Part shown: positions 19,760-29,014 of the stretch, piece after piece
Layout: each line of letters begins with the position of its first letter
Position numbering within the stretch: the stretch's first letter is position 1
Assembly (NCBI GenBank): GCA_963847345.1
Contig: CAWJZU010000011.1
Coordinates: 1 to 64,000 of the forward strand
Origin: DATARH01 sp963847345
GTDB taxonomy: Bacteria > Pseudomonadota > Alphaproteobacteria > ATCC43930 > CGMCC-115725
Direction: 5' to 3'
DNA: 64,000 nucleotides
Translations under genes and position numbers: made by a program
Notes under the pieces: model-generated
Databases searched by the model: none
Told to the model about the DNA's origin: nothing
What the model saw: the letters and a program-made list of their open reading frames with translations, nothing else

Positions 19760-19972
19760 TTGAGAGAGCTCTTTCGGACGAACGATGTTGTCCGCCTGTC
19801 CTGGGCTCAGGCCCGATTGCGCGAGGCCGGCATCGACAGCCTTGTACTCGACCAGCATACGAGCCTGGTGGAGGGCAGCATCGGCGCCATCCCGCGGCGG
19901 CTGATGGTCGCCGACCGCGATCATCGGCGCGCCAGCGACGTCATCGCCAGTGCCGAGAAGGAGCTGTGCTGA
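19760..19972 (+). CDS. DUF2007 small protein
   Basis: 70 residues: LRELFRTNDVVRLSWAQ, then EAGIDSLVLDQHTSLVEGS and IPRRLMVADRDHRRA, the full length of the DUF2007 family (putative signal-transducing proteins, often beside methyltransferase genes in alphaproteobacteria). The only start that fits the family length is TTG 19760. Its stop overlaps the GTG start of the next gene by several bases, so translation is coupled. Function unknown. Confidence 0.8.
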   Translation: MRELFRTNDVVRLSWAQARLREAGIDSLVLDQHTSLVEGSIGAIPRRLMVADRDHRRASDVIASAEKELC

Positions 19973-20724
19973 ACGACCCCGAAGCGCCAGCGCCGACGAG
20001 CGATGATTTGCTGCTCGGGGGCCGCGTCCGCATCGGCCAGGCGCGCGATGGCGCGCGCGTCGCGATCGACCCGATCTTTCTTGCCGCCGCGGTCCCGGTG
20101 GAACCGGGCCAATCGGTGCTCGAGATCGGTTGCGGCAGTGGCGCGGCTAGCTTGTGCCTGGCGGCCCGCGTGCCCGAGTGCCGCGTCGTGGGGCTCGAAT
20201 TGCAGCCCGATCTGGTGCGGCGGGCCAGCGACAATGTCGTGGCAAACGGCATGCAGGGGCGCGTCGCGGTGCTTGCCGGCGACCTGCTGCGGCCGCCTGC
20301 CGGGCTGGTTCCCGGCAGCTTCGATCATGTCATGGCGAACCCGCCATACCTGGAACGCGGCCGGGCCAGCCCGCCGCCGAACCCGGCGAAGGCCGCCGCC
20401 ACGATCGAGGGCGAGGCCGGTCTCGGCGATTGGGTTGGGTTCGCAGTGACAATGGTTCGGCCCAGGGGAAGCATAACCTTCGTGCACCGCGCCGACCGTC
20501 TCGACGCGCTGCTCGGTCATTTGGCAGGCCGCGCGGGTGGTATCGTCGTCTTCCCGTTGTGGCCGGCGGCGGGCCGCGATGCCGGCCGCGTCCTTGTACG
20601 CGCCCGCAAGCAGCTGGCGGCCCCACTTCGTCTCGCGGCCGGGATTGTCCTGCATGAAGCCGATGGGCGGTTCACCGCGGCCGCCGAGGCGGTGCTGCGC
20701 GGCGGCGCGACGCTGCCGCTGTAA
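19966..20724 (+). CDS. N6-adenine methyltransferase, TrmN6-like (tRNA1(Val) type)
   Basis: 252 residues of Rossmann methyltransferase with the SAM loop VLEIGCGSGAASLCLAAR and the catalytic HVMANPPYLERG; the NPPY tetrad marks amino-N methylation of adenine. The opening DLLLGGRVRIGQARDG matches the YfiC/TrmN6 group that modifies A37 of tRNA-Val1, so tRNA is the likely substrate, but this is family inference. It starts at GTG 19966 inside the DUF2007 stop. A palindromic repeat begins one base after its stop codon. Confidence 0.82.
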   Translation: MLNDPEAPAPTSDDLLLGGRVRIGQARDGARVAIDPIFLAAAVPVEPGQSVLEIGCGSGAASLCLAARVPECRVVGLELQPDLVRRASDNVVANGMQGRVAVLAGDLLRPPAGLVPGSFDHVMANPPYLERGRASPPPNPAKAAATIEGEAGLGDWVGFAVTMVRPRGSITFVHRADRLDALLGHLAGRAGGIVVFPLWPAAGRDAGRVLVRARKQLAAPLRLAAGIVLHEADGRFTAAAEAVLRGGATLPL

Positions 20725-20797
20725 GGCGGATGAGCGTAGCGCATTCCGCCGGTTGGTCGCGCCGGGTTGGCGGCGGATTACGCTATGCGCATCCGCC
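20725..20797. repeat. Paired palindromic repeat (REP-like, GGCGGAT type)
   Basis: Two 26-base units, 20725-20750 and 20772-20797, are near reverse complements of each other, each beginning GGCGGAT and ending TCCGCC. This is the common GGCGGATTACGC-type intergenic element. It directly follows a stop codon and may serve as terminator or mRNA-stabilising hairpin. Confidence 0.75.
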
Positions 20798-20851
20798 CTA
20801 CACCGGAGCGTCTAGCCCCCCGCCGCGATCGTCCCCATCTGCGGCATTGCC

Positions 20852-21715
20852 ATGGGTTTCCAAGATTTCCTGAGACAGCTGCCGATCGAGCGGTTCCGCA
20901 ACCCGGCACCCGTCGTGACGGTGGTGCGCTTCGAAGGCGTGATCGCGCCGCGCGCGTCGCGCAATTCCGTGTCGCTGGCCAGTCATGCCGCGGCTCTCGA
21001 GCGGGCGTTTTCGGCGTTCGGCCTGTGCGCCGTCGCTCTGTCGATAAACTCGCCGGGCGGCTCGCCGGTGCAATCGGCGCTGTTGTTCCGCCGCATTCGG
21101 CAGCTCGCCGCCGAGAAGGGGGTCCCGGTATTTGCGTTCGCCGAGGATGTCGCGGCTTCGGGCGGTTACTGGCTGGCGCTGGCCGGCGACGAGGTCTGGG
21201 CCGAGGAAAGCTCGCTGCTCGGCTCGATCGGGGTCGTCACGGCGAGTTTCGGGGTGCATCGCCTGATCGAACGCTTCGGCATCGAGCGCCGGCTTTATAC
21301 CGCCGGAGAACGCAAATCGCTGCTCGACCCGTTTTCCGAGGAAAACCCGTCCGATGTCGAGCGATTGTCGGCTCTGCAACAGGATATCCATCACAGCTTC
21401 AAGGAGCACGTGAAGCTGCGGCGCTCGGGAAAAATCGATTCGTCCGACGAGAGCCTGTTCAGCGGCGACGTACTGACCGGGCGCATGGCGCTGGCTCGTG
21501 GGCTGATCGACGGCATCGGCGATCTGCGCTCGGTGATGCGGTCGCGCTACGGCGAGAAGGTCCGGCTCGTGCCGATAGCGCATCAGCGCCGCCGCCGCTG
21601 GTGGCTGCCGCGGCTGCGTCCCTCGATTGCTCAGGAGGGGACGTTCGCCGCGCCGGTCGCCGAATTGCTGGATTGGGTGGAAGCGCGAGCGTTGTGGGCC
21701 CGCTTCGGTCTGTAG
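20852..21715 (+). CDS. S49 family signal-peptide-peptidase-like serine protease
   Basis: 287 residues with the SppA/SohB core: ALSINSPGGSPVQSALLFRR, AFAEDVAASGGYWLALAGDE (Ser of the Ser-Lys dyad in AASGG), SSLLGSIGVVTASFGVH, and AGERKSLLDPF (Lys). There is no N-terminal membrane helix, as in the short alphaproteobacterial homologues, so it may act at the membrane surface or in the cytoplasm. It would cut membrane-bound peptides after secretion. Orientation is shared with the downstream small gene and glyQS. Confidence 0.88.
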   Translation: MGFQDFLRQLPIERFRNPAPVVTVVRFEGVIAPRASRNSVSLASHAAALERAFSAFGLCAVALSINSPGGSPVQSALLFRRIRQLAAEKGVPVFAFAEDVAASGGYWLALAGDEVWAEESSLLGSIGVVTASFGVHRLIERFGIERRLYTAGERKSLLDPFSEENPSDVERLSALQQDIHHSFKEHVKLRRSGKIDSSDESLFSGDVLTGRMALARGLIDGIGDLRSVMRSRYGEKVRLVPIAHQRRRRWWLPRLRPSIAQEGTFAAPVAELLDWVEARALWARFGL

Positions 21716-21769
21716 CTTGTTTGCGCCCGGGCTTGCCTGGTTCCTTTTTTTAGCCTCCCATACACCACG

Positions 21770-22021
21770 ATGACGATCTCTCTCCCCAAGATCATCCTGA
21801 TCATCATTGTGATCCTGGCGGTGTGGTACGTCTCGCGTGTCCTCAATCGCGGCGGCTCCGCGCTGGACCGGCGGCGGCGAAACGCGGCGGCGCGCGCGCC
21901 GGGGCAGAGTGCGCGCGGGCAGGGGGCGATCGAAGACCTAATTCCCTGCCGCACGTGCGGGGCCTATGTTTCGCCCGGCGCGCGCAATTGCGGTAGGCCC
22001 GCCTGCCCGCAGCCGCGTTAG
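21770..22021 (+). CDS. Small membrane-anchored protein with a CxxC...C zinc-ribbon-like tail
   Basis: 83 residues: one N-terminal helix (KIILIIIVILAVWYVSRVL), a basic Ala/Arg linker, then IPCRTCGAYVSPGARNCG with two further Cys, a rubredoxin-like zinc knuckle. Similar proteins sit upstream of glyQ in other alphaproteobacteria as I recall, with no assigned role. It ends 20 bases before glyQ and is probably in the same transcript. Confidence 0.65.
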   Translation: MTISLPKIILIIIVILAVWYVSRVLNRGGSALDRRRRNAAARAPGQSARGQGAIEDLIPCRTCGAYVSPGARNCGRPACPQPR

Positions 22022-22041
22022 GACGTCGTGCGGGTGGCGAG

Positions 22042-22914
22042 ATGAGCTTCGAGGCGGGAGGGTCGAGTTTTCAGGCCCTCATTCTCAAACTGCAGCGTTA
22101 CTGGGCGGACCAGGGCTGCGTCATCCTGCAGCCTTACGACGTCGAGGTCGGCGCCGGCACGTTTCACCCGGCCACGGCATTGCGCGCGCTCGGGCCGGAG
22201 CCGTGGCGCGCCGCCTATGTTCAGCCATCCCGCCGCCCAACCGACGGGCGCTACGGCGAGAACCCGAACCGGCTGCAGCATTATTACCAGTTCCAGGTGA
22301 TTCTGAAGCCGGCCCCGGCCGACAGCCAGGACTTGTATCTCGACAGCCTTGGTGCGCTCGGCATCGACGCGGCGCGTCATGATATCCGGTTTGTCGAGGA
22401 CGATTGGGAAAGTCCGACTCTGGGTGCCTGGGGCCTCGGCTGGGAGGTCTGGCTCGACGGGATGGAGGTCAGCCAGTTCACCTATTTCCAGCAGGTCGGC
22501 GGCATCGAATGCGAGCCGGTCTCGACCGAATTGACCTACGGTCTCGAACGGCTGGCGATGTATGTGCAGGGAGTCGACAGCGTCTACGATCTCGATTTTA
22601 ACGGCGCTCCGGGCGACAGGCGCATCACCTACGGCCAGGTGTTCAAGCGGGCCGAGCGCGAGTTTTCCGAATTCAACTTCGAAGCCGCCGACACCGGTCG
22701 CCTGTTCGAACATTTCAGCGACGCCGAGGCGGAATGCCAGGCACTGATCGGCCGCGGCATCGCGCTGCCGGCCTATGACCAGTGCCTGAAGGCGAGCCAT
22801 CTGTTCAACCTGCTCGATGCGCGCGGCGTGATCAGCGTCACCGAGCGTGCCGCCTATATCGGCCGTGTCAGGGCGATGGCGCGGGCCTGCTGCGAGACCT
22901 GGCTGGCGGGATAG
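22042..22914 (+). CDS. glyQ: Glycyl-tRNA synthetase alpha subunit
   Basis: Catalytic subunit of the alpha2beta2 GlyRS. The sequence has SFQALILKLQRYWADQGCVI near the start, PYDVEVGAGTFHPATALRAL, then YVQPSRRPTDGRYGENPNRL, all hallmarks of the family, and the length of 290 residues is normal. The frame is intact. The beta subunit follows after a 168-base gap filled by repeat DNA, a wider gap than usual for this pair. Confidence 0.97.
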   Translation: MSFEAGGSSFQALILKLQRYWADQGCVILQPYDVEVGAGTFHPATALRALGPEPWRAAYVQPSRRPTDGRYGENPNRLQHYYQFQVILKPAPADSQDLYLDSLGALGIDAARHDIRFVEDDWESPTLGAWGLGWEVWLDGMEVSQFTYFQQVGGIECEPVSTELTYGLERLAMYVQGVDSVYDLDFNGAPGDRRITYGQVFKRAEREFSEFNFEAADTGRLFEHFSDAEAECQALIGRGIALPAYDQCLKASHLFNLLDARGVISVTERAAYIGRVRAMARACCETWLAG

Positions 22915-22918
22915 GGGG

Positions 22919-23075
22919 ATGATCTCACCTTGTCATTCCGGGGCGCCGCCCCCGGATCCGCGCTTTGCGCGGCCCGAGGACAGGCTCTGCGGCGCATCCG
23001 GAATCCATATTCCAGACGCCTGTGTTCTTGAATTCCGGGCTCCGCGCTGTGCGCGCCCCCGAAATTGCAATTGAG
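22919..23075. repeat. Palindromic repeat block between glyQ and glyS
   Basis: The segment contains two partial copies of an ATTCCGGG...GCGC(T)NTGCGCG...CCCGGAAT type palindrome (hairpins around GCGCTTTGCGCG and GCGCTGTGCGCG, with GGAATCCATATTCC between). Such elements are widespread between genes in GC-rich alphaproteobacteria. Here the block separates the two subunits of one enzyme. Confidence 0.6.
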
Positions 23076-23082
23076 GGCGGCG

Positions 23083-25162
23083 GTGCCATCCGGCGAATTG
23101 CTCTTCGAATTGCTGTCGGAGGAAATCCCGGCGCGCATGCAGCGCCGGGCGATCGCCGATTTGGCGGCGCTTGTCCGCGACAAGCTGGCGGCGGCCGAAA
23201 TCGCCGCCACGGAGCTGCGCGGCTTTGTGACGCCGCGTCGTCTGACGGTGATCGCCCTGGGGATCCCCGAGCGCCAGCCGGAACGCACAGAGGAGCGCCG
23301 CGGGCCGCGTGTCGGCGCACCGCCACAGGCGATCGACGGATTCCTGCGAGCCGCCGCGCTGGCGTCGATCGACCAATGCGAGGTTCGCGACACCGGGCGC
23401 GGCGAATTCTATTTCGCGGTCGTCAAGCGCCCCGGCCGCCCCGCGATGGAGGTCCTGCCCGAGCTGCTCCATTCCGCCATCGCCGAGCTTCCCTGGCCGA
23501 AGTCGATGCGGTTTCCGGCCGCCTCGTTGCGTTGGGTGCGGCCGCTCGTCTCGGCGATCTGCTTGTTTCAGGGCGAGGTTCTGCGGCTGCCGCTCGGCGT
23601 TGTGCCGATCGGCCGTGCGACGCGCGGGCACCGCTTTCTGTCCAACGGTGAAATCACGGTCGAAAACGCCGCCGAATATCGGGACAAACTCGAAGCGGCC
23701 TACGTCGTTCTCGACCCGGATCGCCGGCGCGATGCGATCGCTCACGATCTCGACCGGCTCGCGGCGGAGGAGGGGCTGAGCGTCAAGCCCGACCCCGGAT
23801 TGCTCGACGAGGTGACCGGGCTCGTAGAATATCCCGTCGTGCTGATCGGCGGCATCGACGCCGCGAGCATGGAGTTGCCGCCGGAGGTGCTCGCGACCGC
23901 GATGCGGACGCACCAGAAGTATTTTTCCTGCCTCAATCCCGACGGAAGCCCGGCGCCGCGCTTCCTGTTCGTCGCGAACAACCTGACGCCGGATCAGGGA
24001 AAAACCATCGTCGCCGGCAACGAGCGTGTGCTGCGCGCCCGCCTCGCTGACGCGCGCTTCTTCTGGGAGCAGGACCGCAAGGCGTCACTCGCGTCACGCG
24101 TCGAGGCGCTGGCCGGACGTGTTTATCACGCCCGCCTCGGCAGCATGCGCGACAAGGTGCGCCGCATGGAGCTGATCTCGGATTTTCTCGTTGCGCACGT
24201 CCCCGGGCGCCGATGCCGGATGTGCCCGCCGCGCCGCTTTTCTCGCCAAGGCCGATCTCTCGACCGGCATGGTCGGCGAGTTTCCGGAATTGCAGGGCGT
24301 CATCGGCCGCTATTACGCGCTGCATGACGGGGAGGACCCGCGGGTCGCCGACGCGATCGCCGATCACTACAAACCGCAGGGACCGAACGACATCTGCCCG
24401 ACGGCGCCCGACAGCATCGTCGTCGCACTTGCCGACAAGGTCGATGCCGTTGTTGCGCTTTTTCGCGATTGATGAGAAACCGACGGGTTCGCGCGATCCG
24501 TTTGGCCTTCGTCGCGCCGCGCTGGGGATCATTCGGCTGATCCTGGAAAACGGCATTCGAATTGAATTGGGCAGTCTTTTTTATCGCGCCCACCAAACGT
24601 TCGAGCTGGCGCACGACCGAACTCCGCGATCCTGCAGTGGAATTGATAGAATTCGTCATGCCGACCGCCTGAAAGTGCATCTGAGGGAGCAAGGCGTTCG
24701 CCATGACCTGATCGCAGCCGTGTTTCGCACTGTCGGCGAAGATGATTTAGTCCGCCTTCTTGCCCGTGTGGAAGCACTGACCGCGTTCGTCACGTCGCCG
24801 AGGATGGAGCAAATCTCTTGGTCGCATATCGGCGTGCCGCGAATATCGTTGCGATCGAGGAACGCAGGGGCGGTTGGACACTCGATGCGGTCAGGCCGGG
24901 CCTTTTGCGTCAACCCGAGGAAGCGGCTCTCTCATCGACACTGGAAGCAGTTGGCAGACAGGTTGGCGCCGCTGTGATCGAGGATAGATTTCGGACAGGC
25001 AATGGCGGCGCTCGCGTCGCTGCGCCGGCCGGTTGATGAATTTTTCGACAAAGTGACCGTTAATGCGGATGATCCGGCGCTCCGGGAAAACCGGCTGCGC
25101 CTGTTGTCGCGGATCCGCGCTGTGATGAACCAGGTCGCCGATTTCTCCCGGATCGAAGGGTG
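23083..25162 (+). CDS. glyS: Glycyl-tRNA synthetase beta subunit, frame-interrupted
   Basis: Homology runs the full family length (about 690 residues): ELLFELLSEEIPARMQ at the start, TRGHRFLSNGEITVENA, QKYFSCLNPDGSPAPRFLFV, then EKPTGSRDPFGLRRAALGII and the C-terminal DEFFDKVTVNADDPALRENR, which is the GlyS signature end at ADFSRIEG. The frame must be changed near 24200, 24465, 24815 and 24985. All domains survive on both sides of each shift and the gene is essential, so sequencing or assembly error is likelier than loss. GTG 23083 is preferred as start, preceded by GAGGGCGG. Confidence 0.85.
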
Positions 25163-25176
25163 ATCACTGGCTCGAT

Positions 25177-25234
25177 GGCGGGTTTCACCCGCCCTACGAA
25201 ACCGGGACGCGCCGTGGGGCGGGTGAAACCCGCC
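25177..25234. repeat. Inverted 18-base repeat (GGCGGGTTTCACCCGCCC)
   Basis: The 18-base unit at 25177-25194 occurs as its exact reverse complement at 25217-25234, and each copy is itself nearly palindromic. It lies between the end of glyS and the start of ppdK and could form a terminator-like cruciform. Confidence 0.75.
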
Positions 25235-25272
25235 GAATCGCGCGCGCCTGCTGATTGAGAGGTGACAAGCCC

Positions 25273-27956
25273 GTGGCGAAATGGGTCTATCGCTTTGGCC
25301 GCGACTGCCGCCGAGGGGCGCGCCGAGATGCGCAATCTGCTCGGCGGCAAGGGCGCCAACCTCGCCGAGATGAGCAATCTCGGCCTGCCGGTCCCGCCCG
25401 GATTCACGATCACCACCGAGGTCTGCACCTTCTTCTACGCGAATGCCAAGAACTACCCGCCCGATCTGCAAGCCAGAGTCGCCGCCGCGCTGGCCGGCAT
25501 CGAGGCGGCGATCGGCGCCAAATTGGGCGATACCGAGCGGCCACTGCTCGTCTCGGTGCGCTCCGGGGCGCGCGCCTCGATGCCCGGCATGATGGATACG
25601 GTGCTCAACCTCGGCCTCAACGACGAGACCGTGCAGGGTCTCGCGCGCCACAGCGGCGACGAGCGCTTCGCCTATGACAGCTACCGTCGCTTCCTGCAGA
25701 TGTACGGTCAGGTCGTGCTCGGCATCGAGCACCATCATTTTGAGGCGCTGATCGAGGAACACAAGAACGAGACCGGCGCGGCGCTCGATACCGACCTCGG
25801 CGCCGAGGACTGGCGGCAGATCGTTGCCGGGTTCAAGGATGTCGTCGAAACCGAGACCGGCAAGCCGTTCCCGCAGGACCCGCAGCAGCAGCTGTGGGGC
25901 GCGATCGGCGCGGTATTCGGCTCATGGATGAACCCGCGCGCCGTGACCTACCGGCGACTGCACAACATCCCCGCCGAGTGGGGCACCGCGGTCAACGTGC
26001 AGGCGATGGTGTTCGGCAATATGGGCGAGGATTGCGCGACCGGGGTCGCGTTCACCCGCAATCCCTCGACCGGCGCCAACGAATTTTATGGCGAATACCT
26101 CGTCAACGCGCAGGGCGAGGACGTTGTCGCCGGCATCCGTACACCGCAGCACCTGACGATTGCCGGCAAGAAGGCAAGCGGTTCGGAGCTGCCCGCGATG
26201 GAAGAGGTGATGCCTGCGGTCTTCGGCGAGCTGCTCCGGGTGCGCCAAATACTCGAAGACCACTACCGCGACATGCAGGACATCGAGTTCACCGTCGAGC
26301 GCGGCAAGCTGTGGATGCTGCAGACCCGCACTGGCAAGCGCACCGCGCAGGCCGCGCTCAAGATCGCCGTATCCTTCGTCGAGGAAAACCGGATCGGCCG
26401 CGAGGAGGCGATCCGGCGCATCGAACCCGAGACGCTCGAGCAGCTGCTGCACCCGATGCTGGACCCCAGCGCAAAAACGACCGTGCTGACGCGCGGCCTG
26501 CCGGCCTCCCCCGGCGCCGCGTCGGGCAAGGTCGTGTTTTCCGCCGACGAGGCGGAAGCGGCGGCGAGCCGCGGCGAGCGCATCATCCTGGTGCGCGCCG
26601 AAACCAGCCCCGAGGACATCCACGGCATGCACGCCGCGCAAGGCATTCTGACGCAGCGGGGCGGCATGACCAGTCACGCCGCCGTGGTCGCGCGCGGCAT
26701 GGGGCGGCCCTGCGTCGCCGGCGCCGGCGATCTGCGCATCGACTATGCGGCGGGGACGCTCGCGGTGCGCAATCACATCGTGCGCGCCGGCGACATGATC
26801 ACGATCAACGGCACGACCGGCGAGGTCATGGTCAGGCGAGGTGCCGACGATCGAGCCGGAATTGTCGGGCGATTTCGCGACCTTGATGGGCTGGGCCGAC
26901 GAAATCCGCAGGCTCGGGGTCCGCGCCAACGCAGAGACCGCGCTCGATGCCCGCGCCGCGCGCGGCTTTGGCGCCGAGGGGATCGGGTTGTCGCGCACCG
27001 AGCACATGTTCTTCGAGGCCGACCGCATCGGCGCGATGCGCGAGATGATCATGGCCGACGAGGAGGCCGGGCGCCGTGCCGCGCTCGCGAAGCTCTTGCC
27101 AATGCAGCGCGCCGACTTCTCCGAGCTGTTCCGCATCATGCGCGGCTTCCCGGTGACGATCCGGCTGCTCGATCCGCCGCTGCACGAATTCCTGCCGAAG
27201 ACCGACGCCGAATACGACGAGATGGCGCGGCTGACCGGTACGAACGTTGCCGAGGTGCGGCAGCGCGCCGCCGCGCTGCACGAAACGAACCCGATGCTCG
27301 GGCATCGCGGCTGCCGCCTCGGCATCACGTACCCCGAGATCTACGAGATGCAGGCCGTCGCGATCTTCGAGGCGGCGGCGGCGGTGACGCGCGAGACCGG
27401 CGAGGCGGTCGAGCCGGAGATCATGGTGCCGCTGATCGCGACGAAGCGCGAACTCGACATCCTGAAGGCGATCGTCGATCGGGTTGCCGGCAAGGTGGCG
27501 GAGAAGACCGGGGTCAGGATCCCGTATCTGGTCGGCACGATGATCGAATTGCCGCGCGCCGCGCTGCTTGCCGGCCAGATTGCCGAGAGCGCCGAATTCT
27601 TCAGCTTCGGCACCAACGATCTGACGCAGACCGTGTACGGCATCTCACGCGACGATTCGGCGAGTTTTCTCGGCAGCTATCAGAAGGCCGGGATTTTCGA
27701 GCGCGACCCGTTCGTCAGCATCGACCGTGAGGGGGTCGGCGAGATGGTGCGCATCGCCGCCGAACGCGGCCGCGCAGCGCGGCCCGGCATCAAGCTCGGC
27801 ATCTGCGGCGAGCACGGCGGCGACCCGGCCTCGATCCATTACTGCCGCGAGGTCGGGCTCGATTACGTCTCTTGCTCGCCGTACCGGGTGCCGATCGCGC
27901 GCCTGGCGGCGGCGCAGGCCGAGCTCACCGGCGGTTCGGGCGACGCAACGGCGTGA
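25273..27956 (+). CDS. ppdK: Pyruvate, phosphate dikinase, frame-interrupted
   Basis: Interconverts pyruvate + ATP + Pi with PEP + AMP + PPi. The start is GTG 25273 (reads AKWVYRFG, the family's opening) and the frame shifts within about 30 bases into EGRAEMRNLLGGKGANLAEM. The nucleotide-binding part is whole; the phosphohistidine loop reads LTQRGGMTSHAAVVARGMGR. A second shift near 26830 leads into the PEP-binding TIM barrel (GIGLSRTEHMFFE, EFFSFGTNDLTQ, ICGEHGGDPASI with the catalytic Cys). Total length of about 890 residues is normal. Two shifts in an otherwise perfect gene point to sequence error. Confidence 0.9.
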
Positions 27957-27968
27957 CGTGATGCCCGG

Positions 27969-28532
27969 TCATGCTCCGGAAGCAGAGCCGGGCAGTAGCC
28001 CAACCGGGCCGGCAATGGCGGCGATTTGCTGGATCATGGCGGGCCGCGGCCGAGTGATTTCGCCTTGTTCGAACGCGACGATAGTCAGGGCCGCGAATGC
28101 GTCCAGCAATTCGCCCGGGCGCAGCAGGAAATCCGGGTTGCGGGGTCGCCCGAAACGCGCGTTGCCGATCATGAATGTCTCATGGATCAGCACGCCTCCG
28201 GGTGCTAACGCGGCGGCGAGCGGGCGCAACAAGGGCCGGTGCAGGTAATTCGTCACCACGATCCCGTCATAGAGGCCGCCGAGATGTGCGACCACGCTTT
28301 CCGGGTCGCCGGTTTCGAGATCGATCGCACGGATGTCGCAGGTTGGGCCGGCAAGGCTGCGTAATCCTTCGACATCGCGGTCGACCGCGAGCACAATCAA
28401 TCCCATATCGAGCAGCAACCGCGTATGGCGCCCGGCCCCCGCTGCCAAATCGAGGACACGGCCGCCTTCGCGAATCAGCGGCGCGAAGCGTCGCACCCAG
28501 TCGGAGGGTTTCTCGGCGTGCATTGTTGGCAC
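27969..28532 (-). CDS. Class I SAM-dependent methyltransferase
   Basis: 187 residues. The SAM-binding loop reads RVLDLAAGAGRHTRLLLDMG, followed by VLAVDRDVEGLRSL (acidic residue for the ribose) and DGIVVTNYLHRPLLRPLAAA. The fold resembles TehB-like small-molecule methyltransferases, but no substrate signature is present. It converges on ppdK, with the ends 13 bases apart, and is divergent from the DUF1178 gene. Confidence 0.75.
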   Translation of the reverse strand: MPTMHAEKPSDWVRRFAPLIREGGRVLDLAAGAGRHTRLLLDMGLIVLAVDRDVEGLRSLAGPTCDIRAIDLETGDPESVVAHLGGLYDGIVVTNYLHRPLLRPLAAALAPGGVLIHETFMIGNARFGRPRNPDFLLRPGELLDAFAALTIVAFEQGEITRPRPAMIQQIAAIAGPVGLLPGSASGA

Positions 28533-28603
28533 TCTCGACGGCTGATTGCTAAATGCCCGTGTTGGCGTATAGACAGAGATAGCGTTCCCGGAGGTTCTTC
28601 TCG

Positions 28604-29014
28604 ATGATCCGCTTCACACTGCGCTGCGCCGCCGAGCACGAGTTCGAGGGCTGGTTCCGCAGCGGCGAGGCGTTCGAGGCGCAGCAGAAAGCCGGAGATA
28701 TTGCGTGTCCCGATTGCGGCGACACGCGCGTCGAAAAGGCGCTGATGGCGCCAAATATCGGCCGCTCACACAAGAATTTGCCGGCGCTGTCGCCGGCCCA
28801 GATGCGGGCGGCGCTGGTCGAATTGCGCCGCCAGGTCGAGAGCAATTGCGACTATGTCGGAGAGCGCTTCGCCGAGGAGGCGCGCAAGATTCATTACGGC
28901 GAGGCCGATCCGCACGGCATCTATGGCGAGGCCACCGAAGACGAGTTGCGCGAACTGGCGGACGAGGGGATAAAATTCGGCCGCATTCCGTGGGTGCCGC
29001 CGACCGACGCCTGA
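28604..29014 (+). CDS. DUF1178 family protein
   Basis: 136 residues: MIRFTLRCAAEHEFEGWFRS at the N-terminus, a CPDCGDTRVEKALMAP zinc-ribbon pair, YVGERFAEEARKIHYGEAD and GEATEDELRELADEGIKFGR. This is the complete DUF1178 family pattern, a zinc-ribbon protein of alpha- and betaproteobacteria with no known activity. It abuts the convergent dehydrogenase gene (stop at 29014, neighbour's stop at 29015). Confidence 0.88.
   Translation: MIRFTLRCAAEHEFEGWFRSGEAFEAQQKAGDIACPDCGDTRVEKALMAPNIGRSHKNLPALSPAQMRAALVELRRQVESNCDYVGERFAEEARKIHYGEADPHGIYGEATEDELRELADEGIKFGRIPWVPPTDA

Noticed and set aside
25177..25234. CRISPR-like repeat spacing
   Set aside because: Only two inverted copies with one spacer; it is a REP-type palindrome. 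No CRISPR array was seen anywhere in the window.
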